Shown: positions 24,932 through 36,518 of the stretch, one piece after another
Layout of the letters: the number at the start of each line of letters is the position of its first letter
Numbering within the stretch: the first letter of the stretch is position 1
From: Adineta vaga
Lineage: Eukaryota; Rotifera
Assembly (NCBI GenBank): GCA_021613535.1
Contig: CP075492.1
Coordinates: 3,162,001 to 3,226,000, forward strand
Direction of reading: 5' to 3'
DNA: 64,000 nucleotides
Notes under the pieces: model-generated
Database searches by the model: none
Told to the model about the DNA's origin: nothing
What the model saw: the letters and a program-made list of their open reading frames with translations, nothing else
Translations under genes and position numbers: made by a program

Positions 24932-27900
24932 ATGGAAAATAACAAAAACCAAGAGTCACTTAATAATTTAATATGGCAAAGAAATCTATCGAATGCCAGA
25001 AATATCAAAATAAATTTACAATCCATTATAGATGGTCCAATGAAACTATTGTATCAAATATTGAATCATTTTGAAAATCTGAATGGTACAGATCCTATTG
25101 GATTACTTTTAAGTTTATTTGTTTGTGTCGGGCATTTTTGTGGCGAATCAACAGTTAAAATAACAAATCATATATCGAAATTAAATGTTTTCCTTTTACT
25201 AATTGGTCCATCAGGTCATTTTTTATAAAGAAAACACTATAAAAAAATCACTTATACATATATAGGTAGTGGAAAGTCAAAAATAATATCGCCCATTAAA
25301 AAAGCAATAATTCGTGCTATTAAAGCCTTAGGAATTTCAAAACAAGATGCTGGAATCATGGATGATTTCACGAATGCTTCTCTTTCATCGAAATTATCTA
25401 AAACTAATGTTTTCATTCTCACAGATGAAGCTGAAAAACCACTGTTGTCATTGGGATTTTATTCACCATTATCAGAAGTTAGTGCTGCAGATCGTATTTC
25501 TGGATGTAAATTTTTTGGTACAATACCAACAACTAAAGATACAATGAGCTATCATTTGGAGATTAATTCACATTTATCTTTTGTTGGTGCAACTACAGGA
25601 CGATTATGGCATCGATTGATACATTTTTATGCACAAGGTTATCAAAGTGATGGATTTTCAGAAAGGTATTAACTTCTTCTTCATAACTAATCCACAAAGA
25701 TTCACATAATTGAAAGAGTATTCAGCAACTAAAGTTCATTATGAATATCATTGATAAGAAACCTCTAATGAAACATAACGACGATTGAAGAAAATTGAAT
25801 GTTGATTGGTTGATTAATTATCTTATAATTTTTTCCGCACATGTTGATACAAATCTTTCCATTATCGAATCCATAATTATTATACATATACATTAATCAG
25901 GAGATAGAACAAACTTTTATTAATAAGCAACTAATGCTATCATCAAAATTTACTCTATTTCTCTTTTGTAATCTGTTATTCAAGAAATACTTATAACATA
26001 TAATAATACATAAAATACATCATTTTTCATTTTAGATTTCTCCATTATGTTATGCCTAAGAAAAATGAGTTGAATTTTAATTTATCGCAATGCATTGAAT
26101 ATGAAGAAGTTGATGATGGTGATATTGGTGATGAATATGATGATGATATCAGTGATGATGAATATGACACTGAACAAAAACTAAGTTCAAATACGAATCT
26201 TCCAACTTTATGTCAAATTTTAATTATTTGCCAACTTCTTGGAAAACGTAAATTTATTTTAAGCAGAAATGGAACAAAAAAATTCTATGACAAAGTTCGA
26301 CAATATCAAGAACTTTCTCAAATTGATAAACCAGACGATGTCAATTATGGTTCTCGTATGGGAAAATCTGCTGAAATACTATGTAAACTAGTGGCTATAT
26401 GTCAAACACTTAAAATCTCTATGGATATTCTGAAGTAAATATAATGAACTAAAAATTTACTTATATCAATAATTCAACAATTAATTTTACGTTTTAATTC
26501 ATAGAACTCTTCAAGAACAAAAACAATTGATTTCTGGTGATTTAACTTTTAATTTTATTCGAAGTGTAACTCAAATTATTGAAACAAAATATAAGTCTAC
26601 AAACAATATTATGGAAATAGATTCATCTAGTTGTCGACTAGCAGTAACCATTCTTTGTAGCCATTTACTTAAAACATTATTTACTTTGTACAATACAGAA
26701 CCAATTACTGAACCTGACGAAAAATCCACAAATCTACAATCAATTTCTAGTAAAATTCCTTTTCCAAACATTTCTTTTATACTAATTGTTTATTAGTTCA
26801 TTCAAATATAAATACTATTCGTGAACGCATAATTCAATTTCCACAACTTTTCTTCTTGAAACGTGATTTAACTGGAAGTATGGGTGTACTTCGGCATTAT
26901 CCTTCTCAAATGGTCAATATCGTTCTTGATGAATGTATCTCTTATCAATTAATACGAAAAGGACGTATGAGTTTTTAACTATTCAAGCAAATATTTCTAT
27001 ATTCATATCAATATTTTTGTTAGCTTACATCACAACAACGTCTCGTGGAATTGTTCATATGAAATCTTTTCCATCAAATAATATTTTAAATAATCCATCA
27101 AAACTTGTTGCACTTGAACAAATACTTAATGAAAACAATTTGAATTTAACTAGCTACTCAAATATTCTTTGCCAATGTATTATAAAAGAAAAACAAATAC
27201 TTACATCAGCTGGGAAAGATATATTATTGTTACCTGAACACAATCTTTTATATCAACATTTAAAAGAAAAATATCCAGAACGCCAATTAAATGGTAAATT
27301 TTCATATACAACGATCATTTATTTCATTATAATCACTACGTCAATACAATGATCAAATCTATTTTTTGAAACATAAAATTCTATATTTTAATTAATTATT
27401 CTTACAACAAGTTTATAATTTTCAATTTTTTCTATTATAGATATAATTCCTTCATCTCAACCAATTGTTTGCACAAACATTATAAATGAAGAATTACCGA
27501 AATCTACAATAGATAACGCATCAAATATCCTCGACACTTCCGATTATGGTAAAACAATAAGAAATTCATAATGTGCATCATTGTTTTTTTTTCTATTGCA
27601 CAGTAACTAATTTATCAACACCAATTCTGTCATCTACAACAATTGATACAACATTAATAAACAACTTTTACAATAATACACCACCTCCATCAAATGACAG
27701 CTCTTCAGCACTGACATTAAATATTCCAGAAAGTAATTATTTATATTATTTTACATCTGATCATGACCAATATTGAACTCTAATTATTTAGAAAATTTCA
27801 TCACTAATCCACATCGAACACAATCAACAATCAATCAAAATTCAAATCAAAACAAAACGTTACCAATCACAGAACATGAACTCATCACCACAAATAATCA

Positions 27901-28669
27901 TACAATGCATTTTTCTACAAATCAAACTTTTAAATGCATAAAAACAATGATTCCATTACAACAATCACGTATATCATTTTCATAATATATAATACTATTT
28001 GAAAATATCTATCTAGCAACACAATCAGACAAGCAAAACAATGTCAAATATATCATTCCAACACATTCTGGTAAATTAATCAGCAAAAAATCTAAAATAA
28101 AGAGAATTTCATTTTTACTTTCAGTATTATCCTTCAACAATATAAATGATTCAATGCAAATATCCGCTGCTCAAACATCAGTATCAAATATTAATAATAT
28201 CTTCCAGTCATCATCTACTATGGCTCATACTATTCAACAAGTAAATGTATTTTAATTTTTGTTATGAGCTTATTTTTGCGAATCCATCAATAGTATTTCG
28301 TTCGATCGATAAAAAACAATTCCCTTGATATTTTTTACCAATTTTATCAATAAACAATTTTAATAAAAAAATTTCCGTTTTGATTTTGTTTTCATTAATA
28401 ACTACCAAAAACCAAAAATAAAAAGCATATGAATTATACGCATAATTCATCTTTTTTCACCATACTTGAAAATCACTAAATTACTTCTATATTTATTTAC
28501 TATTTAGAACAAATCTTTAACCATGTTAACTAATAAATCGAATACATCGTCAAATAATGCACGCATTGCATACGAAAATAAAACGAATACATCAAACACA
28601 TCACAAATAGTTGATTTGTTTGATAATAACACAAGCATAATTGAATCAAAAGGTAATCTTATTATTTGA
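24932..28669 (+). CDS. 12-exon P-loop ATPase resembling DUF3987
   Basis: Twelve exons with matching phases (24932-25214, 25266-25665, 26036-26434, 26505-26749, 26797-26964, 27024-27293, 27441-27548, 27604-27732, 27792-27968, 28017-28070, 28125-28240, 28508-28669) give 836 residues. A Walker A motif is split by intron 1 (LIGPSG / GSGKSK) and a Walker B-like VFILTDEAEK follows. The layout, with a conserved FGTIPTTKD and SFVGATTGRLW after the ATPase, resembles DUF3987 proteins, helicase/primase-like ATPases of phages and mobile elements. An acidic insert (DDGDIGDEYDDDISDDEYD) and a helical domain follow. The last 270 or so residues are Asn/Ser/Thr-rich. No lesions. The stop is 8 nt before a telomere-like array. 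The exact family needs a profile search. Confidence 0.72.
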
Positions 28670-28676
28670 ATATCAT

Positions 28677-28760
28677 ATTGAGGGGTGGGTGAGGGGTGTG
28701 GGTGTGGGTGTGGCTGTGGCTGTTTTTTATCTACACTCCGCCTACATCCATACTCTCAAG
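28677..28760. repeat. Telomere-like array with hairpin arm
   Basis: The longest G-rich tract of the window: GAGGGGTGTGGGTGTGGGTG followed by TGGCTGTGGCTG, then a short spacer and a C-rich arm (CTACACTCCGCCTACATCC, then CTCTCAAG). It starts 8 nt after the stop of the DUF3987-like gene. Confidence 0.7.
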
Positions 28761-29860
28761 ATGGTTTTGCAACACGATGAATAAAAATTCTCGGAAACCG
28801 ATCCTCTTTTCGCTATAGATAGAACTGGATTCTTGAAAAATATAGGCACATATCATATTTGCTCTAAAAAATTAGATGTTGTACGATTTATTCTCTCCTA
28901 AAATTGTTCTGGATAGGATCTTAATAACGAATATCTTTGTGATTTCCAAATAGAATTCGAGTTTATTGATACATGAGAATCTCCATACTGGTTCGAGGAA
29001 GTCTCTCAGATATGAAGCATCTAGACTTCTCATTTCTCATCTGTTTGTAAGGTTATTATTATGTGGCATTCAATCGGAAAAAAGGATTTAATGCGTATAG
29101 TATGTGATATAAAAACGTGTTACTTGATGTAGAGATGAGAGGAAACGATAGACTTTCGCCTCGCCTATTTTTGCGATCAATTTGATCGAGATGACAACTA
29201 TTCTTTTCGAAACAACGAACAAAAAAAGTTAAAACTAACGAACTGGTCAAGATACTATAGCAGAAGTCGATGTCCAGATTGGCGATTGTTAGGTTTCTCG
29301 TTATTAATTTGACGAGCTTGAAGAATTCGAAATAAAGACATATTAATCTCGGTTTCTCGAACTTCCAACATATCGTCACAGAGTTCCCTATTATTGTTAT
29401 CCGCCAGACAGAACAGATAATGTTACGTAATAAAAAACCTGTTTCGTACGCATACCACTAGTCTAACGCTATAGTCATGTGCCTCATCGATAGTTCGAAC
29501 ACAAAAATCAATTTGTCACTTTTCATTTTTCATTTTTTCTTTGTAATAATAAATATAAAATATCTCTGAGTTTACGTTCAAATACAGTTTCGATCGGTTG
29601 GATATAGAGATCCTGTTTGTAATCAAAACTATCGTGTTATGCAAGCGCGTAACGATGACGAAACTTATAGCGCACACATTTTTTGTGTATACTATTCACA
29701 GAACAATACGAAAACGAACAACGTGACAATGCAAATTTTACCGTACAAATTAAGGATAAAGTGGAAAAAAATGAGTCACTCGACATGACCAAGCAAAATG
29801 ATACATAATTATGAGTATAAATTAGATTACAATATTCTAGAGATTATTTATTTGACATTA
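28761..29860. other. Intergenic, right flank of the cluster
   Basis: No gene supported. The long ORF on the minus strand (29059-29379) has no recognisable features and looks like chance. Confidence 0.4.
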
Positions 29861-30616
29861 ATGGGAAAACTCGATGGAAAAATTGCTTTGGTTACAGGTG
29901 GTTCAGAAGGTATTGGTTTAGCAACTGCTGCACAGTTTGTGATTGAAGGTGCTTATGTTTTTATTACTGGACGTCGTAAAGAAGTACTTGATGAAGCAGT
30001 GAAAAAAATTGGTAGTGAAAATGTAAGTGCAATTCAAGCAGATTCAACAAAATTAGATCAAATTGATAATGTAATCAACATTATTGAGAAACAAAAAGGA
30101 AAACTCGATATTCTCTTTGTAAATGCTGGAACAAGTACATCTTTACCACTGGGTTCAATCACAGAAGATCATTATAATTTTATATTTGATCTTAATGTCA
30201 AAGGAGTATTGTTTATTGTACAAAAAGCATTAGGAATTCTTTCTATCGGCAGTTCAATTATCATAAACGGATCAGGTCATAGTATCAAAGGTTTTCCAAC
30301 TTATAGTGTTTATGCCGCATCAAAAGCTGCTGTTCGTTCATTTGCTCGTTGTTGGTCTGTAGATCTAAAGGATCGAAAAATTCGAGTAAATGTACTTAGT
30401 CCTGGTGCAACTGAAACACCACTAACTAGAAAAGTTGTAGGTGGTTCTGAAGAAGATTGGCAAGAAGCGAAAAAAAAATATTCGGATCTTACCGTCTTAG
30501 GTCGTTTTGGTCAACCTGATGAAATTGCAAAACCTGTTGTATTTCTGGCATCAGATGATAGTTCATATATCACCGGAATTGAACTTTTTGTTGATGGTGG
30601 TCTTACACAAATATAA
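29861..30616 (+). CDS. Short-chain dehydrogenase/reductase (SDR), intronless
   Basis: 251 residues from the ATG at 29861 (MGKLDGKIALVTGG), the typical SDR start; an in-frame ATG at 29798 would add 21 unlikely residues. Classical SDR motifs: TGGSEGIG for the nucleotide (an Arg pair in TGRRKE suggests NADP(H)), NAGTS, an active-site Ser in IINGSGHS, YAASK for Tyr/Lys catalysis, LSPGATETPLT after beta6, and a C-terminus ending FVDGGLTQI. It is full length with no intron and no lesion. The sequence style (GRFGQPDEIAKPVVFLASDDSSYITG) is that of bacterial SDR enzymes, so horizontal gain is plausible. The substrate is unknown. Confidence 0.9.
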   Translation: MGKLDGKIALVTGGSEGIGLATAAQFVIEGAYVFITGRRKEVLDEAVKKIGSENVSAIQADSTKLDQIDNVINIIEKQKGKLDILFVNAGTSTSLPLGSITEDHYNFIFDLNVKGVLFIVQKALGILSIGSSIIINGSGHSIKGFPTYSVYAASKAAVRSFARCWSVDLKDRKIRVNVLSPGATETPLTRKVVGGSEEDWQEAKKKYSDLTVLGRFGQPDEIAKPVVFLASDDSSYITGIELFVDGGLTQI

Positions 30617-31630
30617 AACTGTTCTTTTTTTTTTATACATTTTCATTATCAGTTGTGTCGAACTTGAAACTTTAGTTCAATTGAAAATTATCACTTCAAT
30701 TGAATTTTCAATTAAAACTGTTCAATTCAAGTTTCAAATGAAATTATGTGCTCAATGTTTTAATACTCCTCTGCATCCTCTCCACACCATGAATCAGCTG
30801 TTATCCGTTCTGCACGTACGAAATCTCAATTTCAATTTTTTTCCATTGAATGTAAATTTCCAGTTTGACATGTATGTTAATTACAAGCTTATCGACAAGG
30901 ATCTTCTCGTGGACAAAGTTCTACTTATGAACTGAATAATTTGCAAGTTATTGCTCATATAAAAAACACATTATCGAATGATTGAATCGGGGGTCTTTTT
31001 TTAATATAATTTCATCATTCAAAATAAGTGAAAAGGCTTAATTATCTCTGTTATATGACTTATTTTGTTTGTGTGTTTCACTGCGAATTGAAGTAGGAGT
31101 TGTTTTCTTTGTTTTCCCATAGCAAGATGTTATCAGTTAAAACAAATTGATTCAATGACAATCAAAAGTATCTATATTTCTCTTGAAGGCAGCGAGTAAC
31201 GTAGAAAAGTAAAAGCTCTTTTCACTGTAAATTAATGAAATCTCAACAGTAGCAGATATTCATTTGTTGCCTTCGCTTGACTACATCATTAGGTAAACTA
31301 TAGTACTTCATCTGGCATGTCTGTCTTTGTCCATATGAAGATCAAAATGACCATGATAAAAGTTATCAATGTACTCGAACTTTGTATGACGACAATTGAG
31401 CAAAAAATCAATGAAACTTTTGCTACAAAGACAGATTTTTCAACATTGGAAATTGAAGTTTATAAATAAATTGATGTAGAAAATCGATGTGTAAATTCAT
31501 TTAAGAAACAGTTGAAATATTTTGTTCAGCTTTCTTTCAGAGTTCATCTTGAATTTTATTTCTAATAGAACGAATACATTAAGCTGAGCTTTGTAACTGT
31601 CTTGTTTTCTTTTATTCTCTCTCTCTCTCT
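30617..31630. other. Intergenic with possible decayed coding traces; (TC)n tract
   Basis: Short stretches on the plus strand read like protein but in broken frames (around 30770-30960 a segment containing ESAVIRSARTKSQFQF; around 31390-31465 EQKINETFATKTDFST). They may be relics of a gene. A (TC)n microsatellite at about 31614-31631 runs into the stop codon of the Cys-rich gene on the minus strand. Confidence 0.3.
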
Positions 31631-32377
31631 CTAGATTAATCTTCTTAGTTGTTCCACACATTTTGCATTTCCTCCTCCATTAGATGTCAACAATCGACTA
31701 TCTTCACTTAGTGTCAGTTGAACCTGTTGCCCAAACACTGATAGAGATGTGCTGAAACCACTTGTTGTTGTTAAACGTGGTATACGAGCATCTATTTGCA
31801 GATTCACATTGGGTGGACAACGACCTCTATAATAGAAACAGAAAATGATATGAAAATAGTTGTATTTGTCAGAGAGATGTTATTATTGACAATTCGAGTA
31901 GAACCATGAGCCTATACAATACCATGTGGGATTATACGAATGTTTATCAAACAAATGTAAAACAAGTGATGCACAGTGCCTTCGATCTATATTCGGTTAT
32001 TTCTCACGTATAGCTGTCGTCGTTCATCTTAATTAGTCAGAACTATACCATTGACATTACAAATATTTTGATTATTTGAATCTGAGTAAAGTGAATACTT
32101 CGTTTACATACTCAAAACGAAATCTAATGCTTGTTTCATTGAATGGATATGGTGTCGAAATATAAAACAGATTTTCGATGCAACAACATTGTTGTGGATC
32201 ACATGGAGAATAGCGAGCTGAATAAAGACCGCACCAGTATGGTAATGCAGCACTAATACCTTTGAAAAAATTGAAAATAACTTTATCTAGTAATCTGAAT
32301 AACATTGGCCTACCTATATTTTGAATTGTAAAAAGAATTATAATCGTTTCTATCACAGAAATAACTTGATTCTTCAT
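31631..32377 (-). CDS. Small secreted Cys-rich protein with CCC motif
   Basis: Three exons (32314-32377, 32112-32259, 31631-31826) in phase give 135 residues. The first exon is a signal peptide (MKNQVISVIETIIILFTI). The mature part contains YSPCDPQQCCCIENLFYIST and ends in CVEQLRRLI. The CDxxxCCC segment, followed by a region of beta-strand-like Val/Leu/Thr residues, matches the protein at 54705-55532 (SCDTSTCCCFTNQIFLI), so the two belong to one lineage-type family of secreted or surface proteins. I do not recognise a named domain. The stop codon overlaps a (TC)n microsatellite. Confidence 0.65.
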
Positions 32378-32772
32378 TTCGTTTCTTTTTTGCTGTCGAC
32401 AATTGGTTTGGTTAAACGTCTACTTACGTATTTGTGATTTATATTTACTAACGACCATACTTACATATCCTTCACTATTTGCTTTGACTGATTTGCTCGT
32501 ATGGTATTCACTCGTGTCATAGTCCATTTAAATTATCACTAATCTTTTTAGACAAAAACAATACATGCTGTCATAGAATGACAAAGCATTACAACGCATT
32601 TCAAAATGTTAGATTTACTAAACTTGATGATATTTGATATGCGTTGTTGATTAGTTATTAGCCTAGAGAGTAGTGTTCTTCACGGTCAATACAAAAAAAT
32701 AAGACATATTCATCTGTTTTTTTGACGATGTTCGGCGGATATTTTGTTGTCCGTATATAATAAATTGAACAT

Positions 32773-32838
32773 AAGGGTGAGTGTATATGTCCCTGTTGAT
32801 ATAAAGAGAACAACCACATCCACACTTCACACCCTCAA
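32773..32838. repeat. Telomere-like hairpin element
   Basis: Left arm AAGGGTGAGTGT, right arm ACCACATCCACACTTCACACC then CTCAAG. The TTGAGGGTGT / ACACCCTCAA edges shared with other members are visible. Confidence 0.55.
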
Positions 32839-33027
32839 GATGATTATTATCAATTTGAAGCGAAAATTCGAAGTGAAATGCCATTTACATGTGTTTGGAT
32901 TAGTGATCTTATTGAAATGCCAGAGAAATATGATGATTTCTTTGGACCAAGGTTCAAATTAACTTAACATTCGAATATCCTTTTTTTATAAAGTCACTTT
33001 AGAGAAAAAAAATAAAAAGGAGAGTTT

Positions 33028-33080
33028 AAGAGTGTGGGTGTAGGTGTTAGACAGATGTAATACTCGCAGCCACCCTCACA
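33028..33080. repeat. Telomere-like hairpin element
   Basis: AGAGTGTGGGTGTAGGTG followed by TTAGACAGATGTAATAC and GCCACCCTCAC. The middle part is the inverted form of the TACATCTATCTAA loop seen at 4716 and 60694. Confidence 0.65.
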
Positions 33081-33594
33081 TTTTTTAGAAGAAACAATCG
33101 AAAATTGATTTTTTCAACCCTCAAAAAAAATAATTCTAACACAATGACATTGCAGTGTGTATCTAAATTGATAAAGTTATATTTTTCTGACATCTGTTTT
33201 ATGGCTTGATAATGAAATTATAAATGCCCATAGAAACAGAAACATAGAATTTACCTTTCATTATTGCAATATGTTACTAATTATTTTTAAAAAAAGCAAA
33301 AATATCGAAAGAATTTCATTTATTTAGATCAACGACTAAATTAATCTGGATTTTCTTCTCATATATTTGTCAAATTTATTTCATTCGATCGATTTACAAT
33401 GTTAAGTCGAAATTTTGAGATGTAATAACATACGAAATGTGCTGTATGTTATTAATGCATTAGGCGAATGTCAAAGTTATGAATTAGATTCAATTAGTTC
33501 AATCTAATAATTTTCAAAACATAAGATTTTATTTTTATTTAATAATCGAACATTGAAACAACAACAAACTACATCAATAATTATTCATTTTATA

Positions 33595-34601
33595 CATGAA
33601 GAAAATGATGCTGAAATAGATTGTAGACTTTTTTTGAACATAGCACAACATATCTCACGAAAAGTAGCCGATGCTAATGTATACAATATTGATGTGATCT
33701 AAAAATATCCAAAAGAGAAAATTAATTTTCTTGTAATTTTGATAAAACCTACCGCTGCATATGTATACAGTAAATAAGTTCCCCAATAATAACATAAATA
33801 AATCATTTCTCGTTCATTACTCAAAGAAGTACGTATAACAGTAACATGATAAATAACAACTGGCATTGCTGTTCTTAAAGAATTTAGAATTATATAAAGT
33901 AAAACTTGTAAAAATGATAAACGTATAAATTGAATTTCTCGTCTTTTCTGTGATTGTCTTTCAATACCAATTCGACCAGTAAGAATTGTTATTGGATTTA
34001 TTCGACGACCAACATGACGTAAATTCATTAATGTTAAAAAACTAAATAAAATCATAATTATTAATGCACCAATAGCAGTAACAATATGATATATCGATGA
34101 TAACACGATATAATCATGTGCACTTGCACATACTGTATTAACTGAAGAATAACCAGTAGCGGTATGAATATTAAATAAAATCCAAAACGATAATGTAATG
34201 ATAACAGTCCAGCGAGCTGTTCGATGTGAACTTTGTTTACGAATCCAAGCATTTGGTGATGTAATCATCCAACGATTTATACAAATTAGACAAAGAAAAT
34301 TTCGAGAAAGAACAAGACTAAGAACATCGAGATAGTTACTGATTTTACAAAGAATATTAATACGACCAAATATGTTATAATTATTAATTACAGCTATTAT
34401 ACGAAATAAACATGGACAATTAAGCATTAAAAGATGAGAAATTGATAAACAAATAAAATATGTGGAACAACTATTTGAACGAAGTTTCGATTGACAAAAA
34501 ACAATTATATTTAATATATTACCGATTAAACCAATTGCATATACAAATGGTAAATAGTAGATCGATGGTTGAGTTGTAAACAGAGCGATCAATGATGGCA
34601 T
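33595..34601 (-). CDS. Orphan rhodopsin-like G-protein-coupled receptor
   Basis: Two exons (33753-34601 and 33595-33699; intron 53 nt, phase 0) give 317 residues, starting at MPSLIALFTT. Seven hydrophobic segments are visible: TM1 with GLIGNILNIIVF, TM2 with FICLSISHLLML, TM3 after the Cys of ILCKISNYLDV and ending CLICINRWMI where DRY would be, and TM7 YTYAA continuing into ITSILYTLASATFR. A Cys in VNTVCASAH can pair with the TM3 Cys. It is like the FMRFamide/orphan peptide receptors numerous in bdelloids. The TM7 intron sits at the same place as in the receptor at 44166-45253, so the two are related. No lesion. The ligand is unknown. Confidence 0.85.
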
Positions 34602-35693
34602 TATGGTTTTTACTTTCAAATATTCACAGAGAATATATATATGAATAGAGATATAATTGATTATTATCAACAATTAAGTTGAAAAGAAGGTTAATCCTTT
34701 TTTCTTTTATGATACGTCGAAAAAGTAGACAATTAGAAGAATCCAATTAAAATAAATTGTTGTTTATCGTGATTTAAAGATTTGTCCTTCATGGAAAAAA
34801 GAAATAAATGAGTTTTGATCTGTCATGAACAAAATTAATTCCATATTTTAAAAATAATCAATAATAGACGTGTCCCATGAGAAAACTTGATTGAAATGGT
34901 TGAACATATTGAGTTGTCTTCAACATGCTCTTTCTTTGGTGTCTCTATGAAAGCAGACATTTGAGGTTATTATCAAAGAAGTTTATCGACAGGATCGAAT
35001 AGTATATTAAAGGTTCTGGTGTCAAATGCTCACTATAGTCTAAAACAAATGAAAAGATTTTATTGATGAAACCTTATTTAAAAAAACATACATTATTGAT
35101 TTTGAAAGAAAGCGTATCTTTTATTCTATTCTTTATGAAAATTGCTGAAATGATAATAAAAAAAATGATTGTACGTTAAATACTTGAGAGGTTACATCTT
35201 GTGGATGTAATAGTCGTAAATAATATTGTGGTTGACTGTTCGTTTTCTAACATAATGTTGTATATTCGGTAGTTTTAAGTGAAGAGAAGATTGATTTTAC
35301 AGTATATTCTCAACAACTATGACTTCAAGCTTCTACATTTACGGTCTTATCATCAAAAGTACACCAGATATTTACAAAACAATCATAAAAAAACGAAAAC
35401 CTATTGCAGAAAGAGTTGAGTGGATAAAAGAGATATCTTTTGGATCGTAAATTTATGCAAAATAACCACAACTGTAAAGTATTTGAAGCAATCTTTATAA
35501 ATAGTCTAAAATGACTAAGTATGTTTCGAATTCTTTTTGTTATTTATGATGGAAACTTCACCATTGTTGTCCGTATTTATAACTCTCCTTTGATTTCATA
35601 GATTCATTTTGATAAATAGAGTTCTCACAATGAAAAGATTTTGAATATACTATTATTATTTGACTTTAGATTATCGAATTGTGAGAATAAAAC
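34602..35693. other. Intergenic spacer
   Basis: AT-rich; no coding sequence or repeat recognised. It presumably holds the divergent promoters of the GPCR (minus) and the EF-hand gene (plus). Confidence 0.4.
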
Positions 35694-36185
35694 ATGGATT
35701 TGGAATTTTCAGTGACAGAAAGTATCACTCGTAATTATGGTCATATTAATCAAATTCATTATCAATTTGAGGAAGTTAGTTTTGAAAATACTTCGAATGG
35801 AATAACAAATAAAAAAGAACGACGTAGTAGAATATATGATACTAATATTACAAGAGAACATTATAATGTTTTAGGTAAAAATATTCGAAATGCATTGTCA
35901 TTTGATAATTTTATTCTTGTTTTACGGCCATTCGTCATGGGATATTATCAAAACGATGAATTAGAACAAGCATTTCGTGTTTTAGATAAAGATCATTCGG
36001 GATCTATTAATGTAGATGAATTAGCAAGATTTTTACCGATTATTAATGAAAATGCAACAACGGAGGCGTTGAAAAATTATATTAGAAAAGTTGATATTAC
36101 TAATGATGGAGATTTAAATTATGATGAATTTCGAACACTTATATTAAAAGGTATTGGACGGGATATTATATGTAATCATATTTAA
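35694..36185 (+). CDS. Calmodulin-like EF-hand protein
   Basis: 163 residues in one exon. Two canonical calcium-binding loops lie in the C-terminal half: DKDHSGSINVDE (about residues 98-109) and DITNDGDLNYDE (about 133-144), each with acidic residues at positions 1 and 12 and Gly at 6. The N-terminal half has a vestige of a hand (LSFDNFILVLRPFV) and a unique leader of about 75 residues. The pair architecture is that of a calcium sensor related to calmodulin or troponin C with a lost N-terminal lobe. A telomere-like hairpin follows the stop by 68 nt. Confidence 0.85.
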   Translation: MDLEFSVTESITRNYGHINQIHYQFEEVSFENTSNGITNKKERRSRIYDTNITREHYNVLGKNIRNALSFDNFILVLRPFVMGYYQNDELEQAFRVLDKDHSGSINVDELARFLPIINENATTEALKNYIRKVDITNDGDLNYDEFRTLILKGIGRDIICNHI

Positions 36186-36252
36186 CTTTTATTTTCATAT
36201 AAAACTGTACTTTTTTATTGTCTTCATACAAGTTTTCCAATTTTTCTTATAT

Positions 36253-36310
36253 CTTGAGGGTGTGGGTGTTCCTTATAGAGTTGCTAAAATTCACACATTT
36301 ACTTACACCG
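36253..36310. repeat. Telomere-like hairpin element
   Basis: CTTGAGGGTGTGGGTGTTCC on the left; the right arm is worn (TCACACATTTACTTACACC). It lies 68 nt downstream of the EF-hand gene. Confidence 0.55.
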
Positions 36311-36518
36311 TAAACTAACTGTAATAAAACGAATACCATGCTTCTGAAAAAATTCTTTAATATTTTCATTACGGAATATATTTATATCAAACAGTAAAAT
36401 TGATCCGGAGTTTTTTTTAGAGATATACGTTCATACATCAATATTTATGTTTGAAACCAATGATATCAGATTTTTAAGTTCATTTTATTGTTTTAAAAGA
36501 TTTCAAAAATGATCAATA

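Larger units (their letters stand above)
32378..33594. other. Intergenic with two telomere-like elements
   Basis: No gene seen apart from the two hairpin elements listed at 32773 and 33028. Confidence 0.4.

Noticed and set aside
18993-28760. Terminal inverted repeats bounding the integrase-RPA-ATPase cluster
   Set aside because: Compared both flanks by eye and found no matching ends or target-site duplication; the element hypothesis therefore rests on gene content only.
29059-29379. 106-codon minus-strand ORF
   Set aside because: Composition not protein-like, no start context, no relatives recognised in the window.
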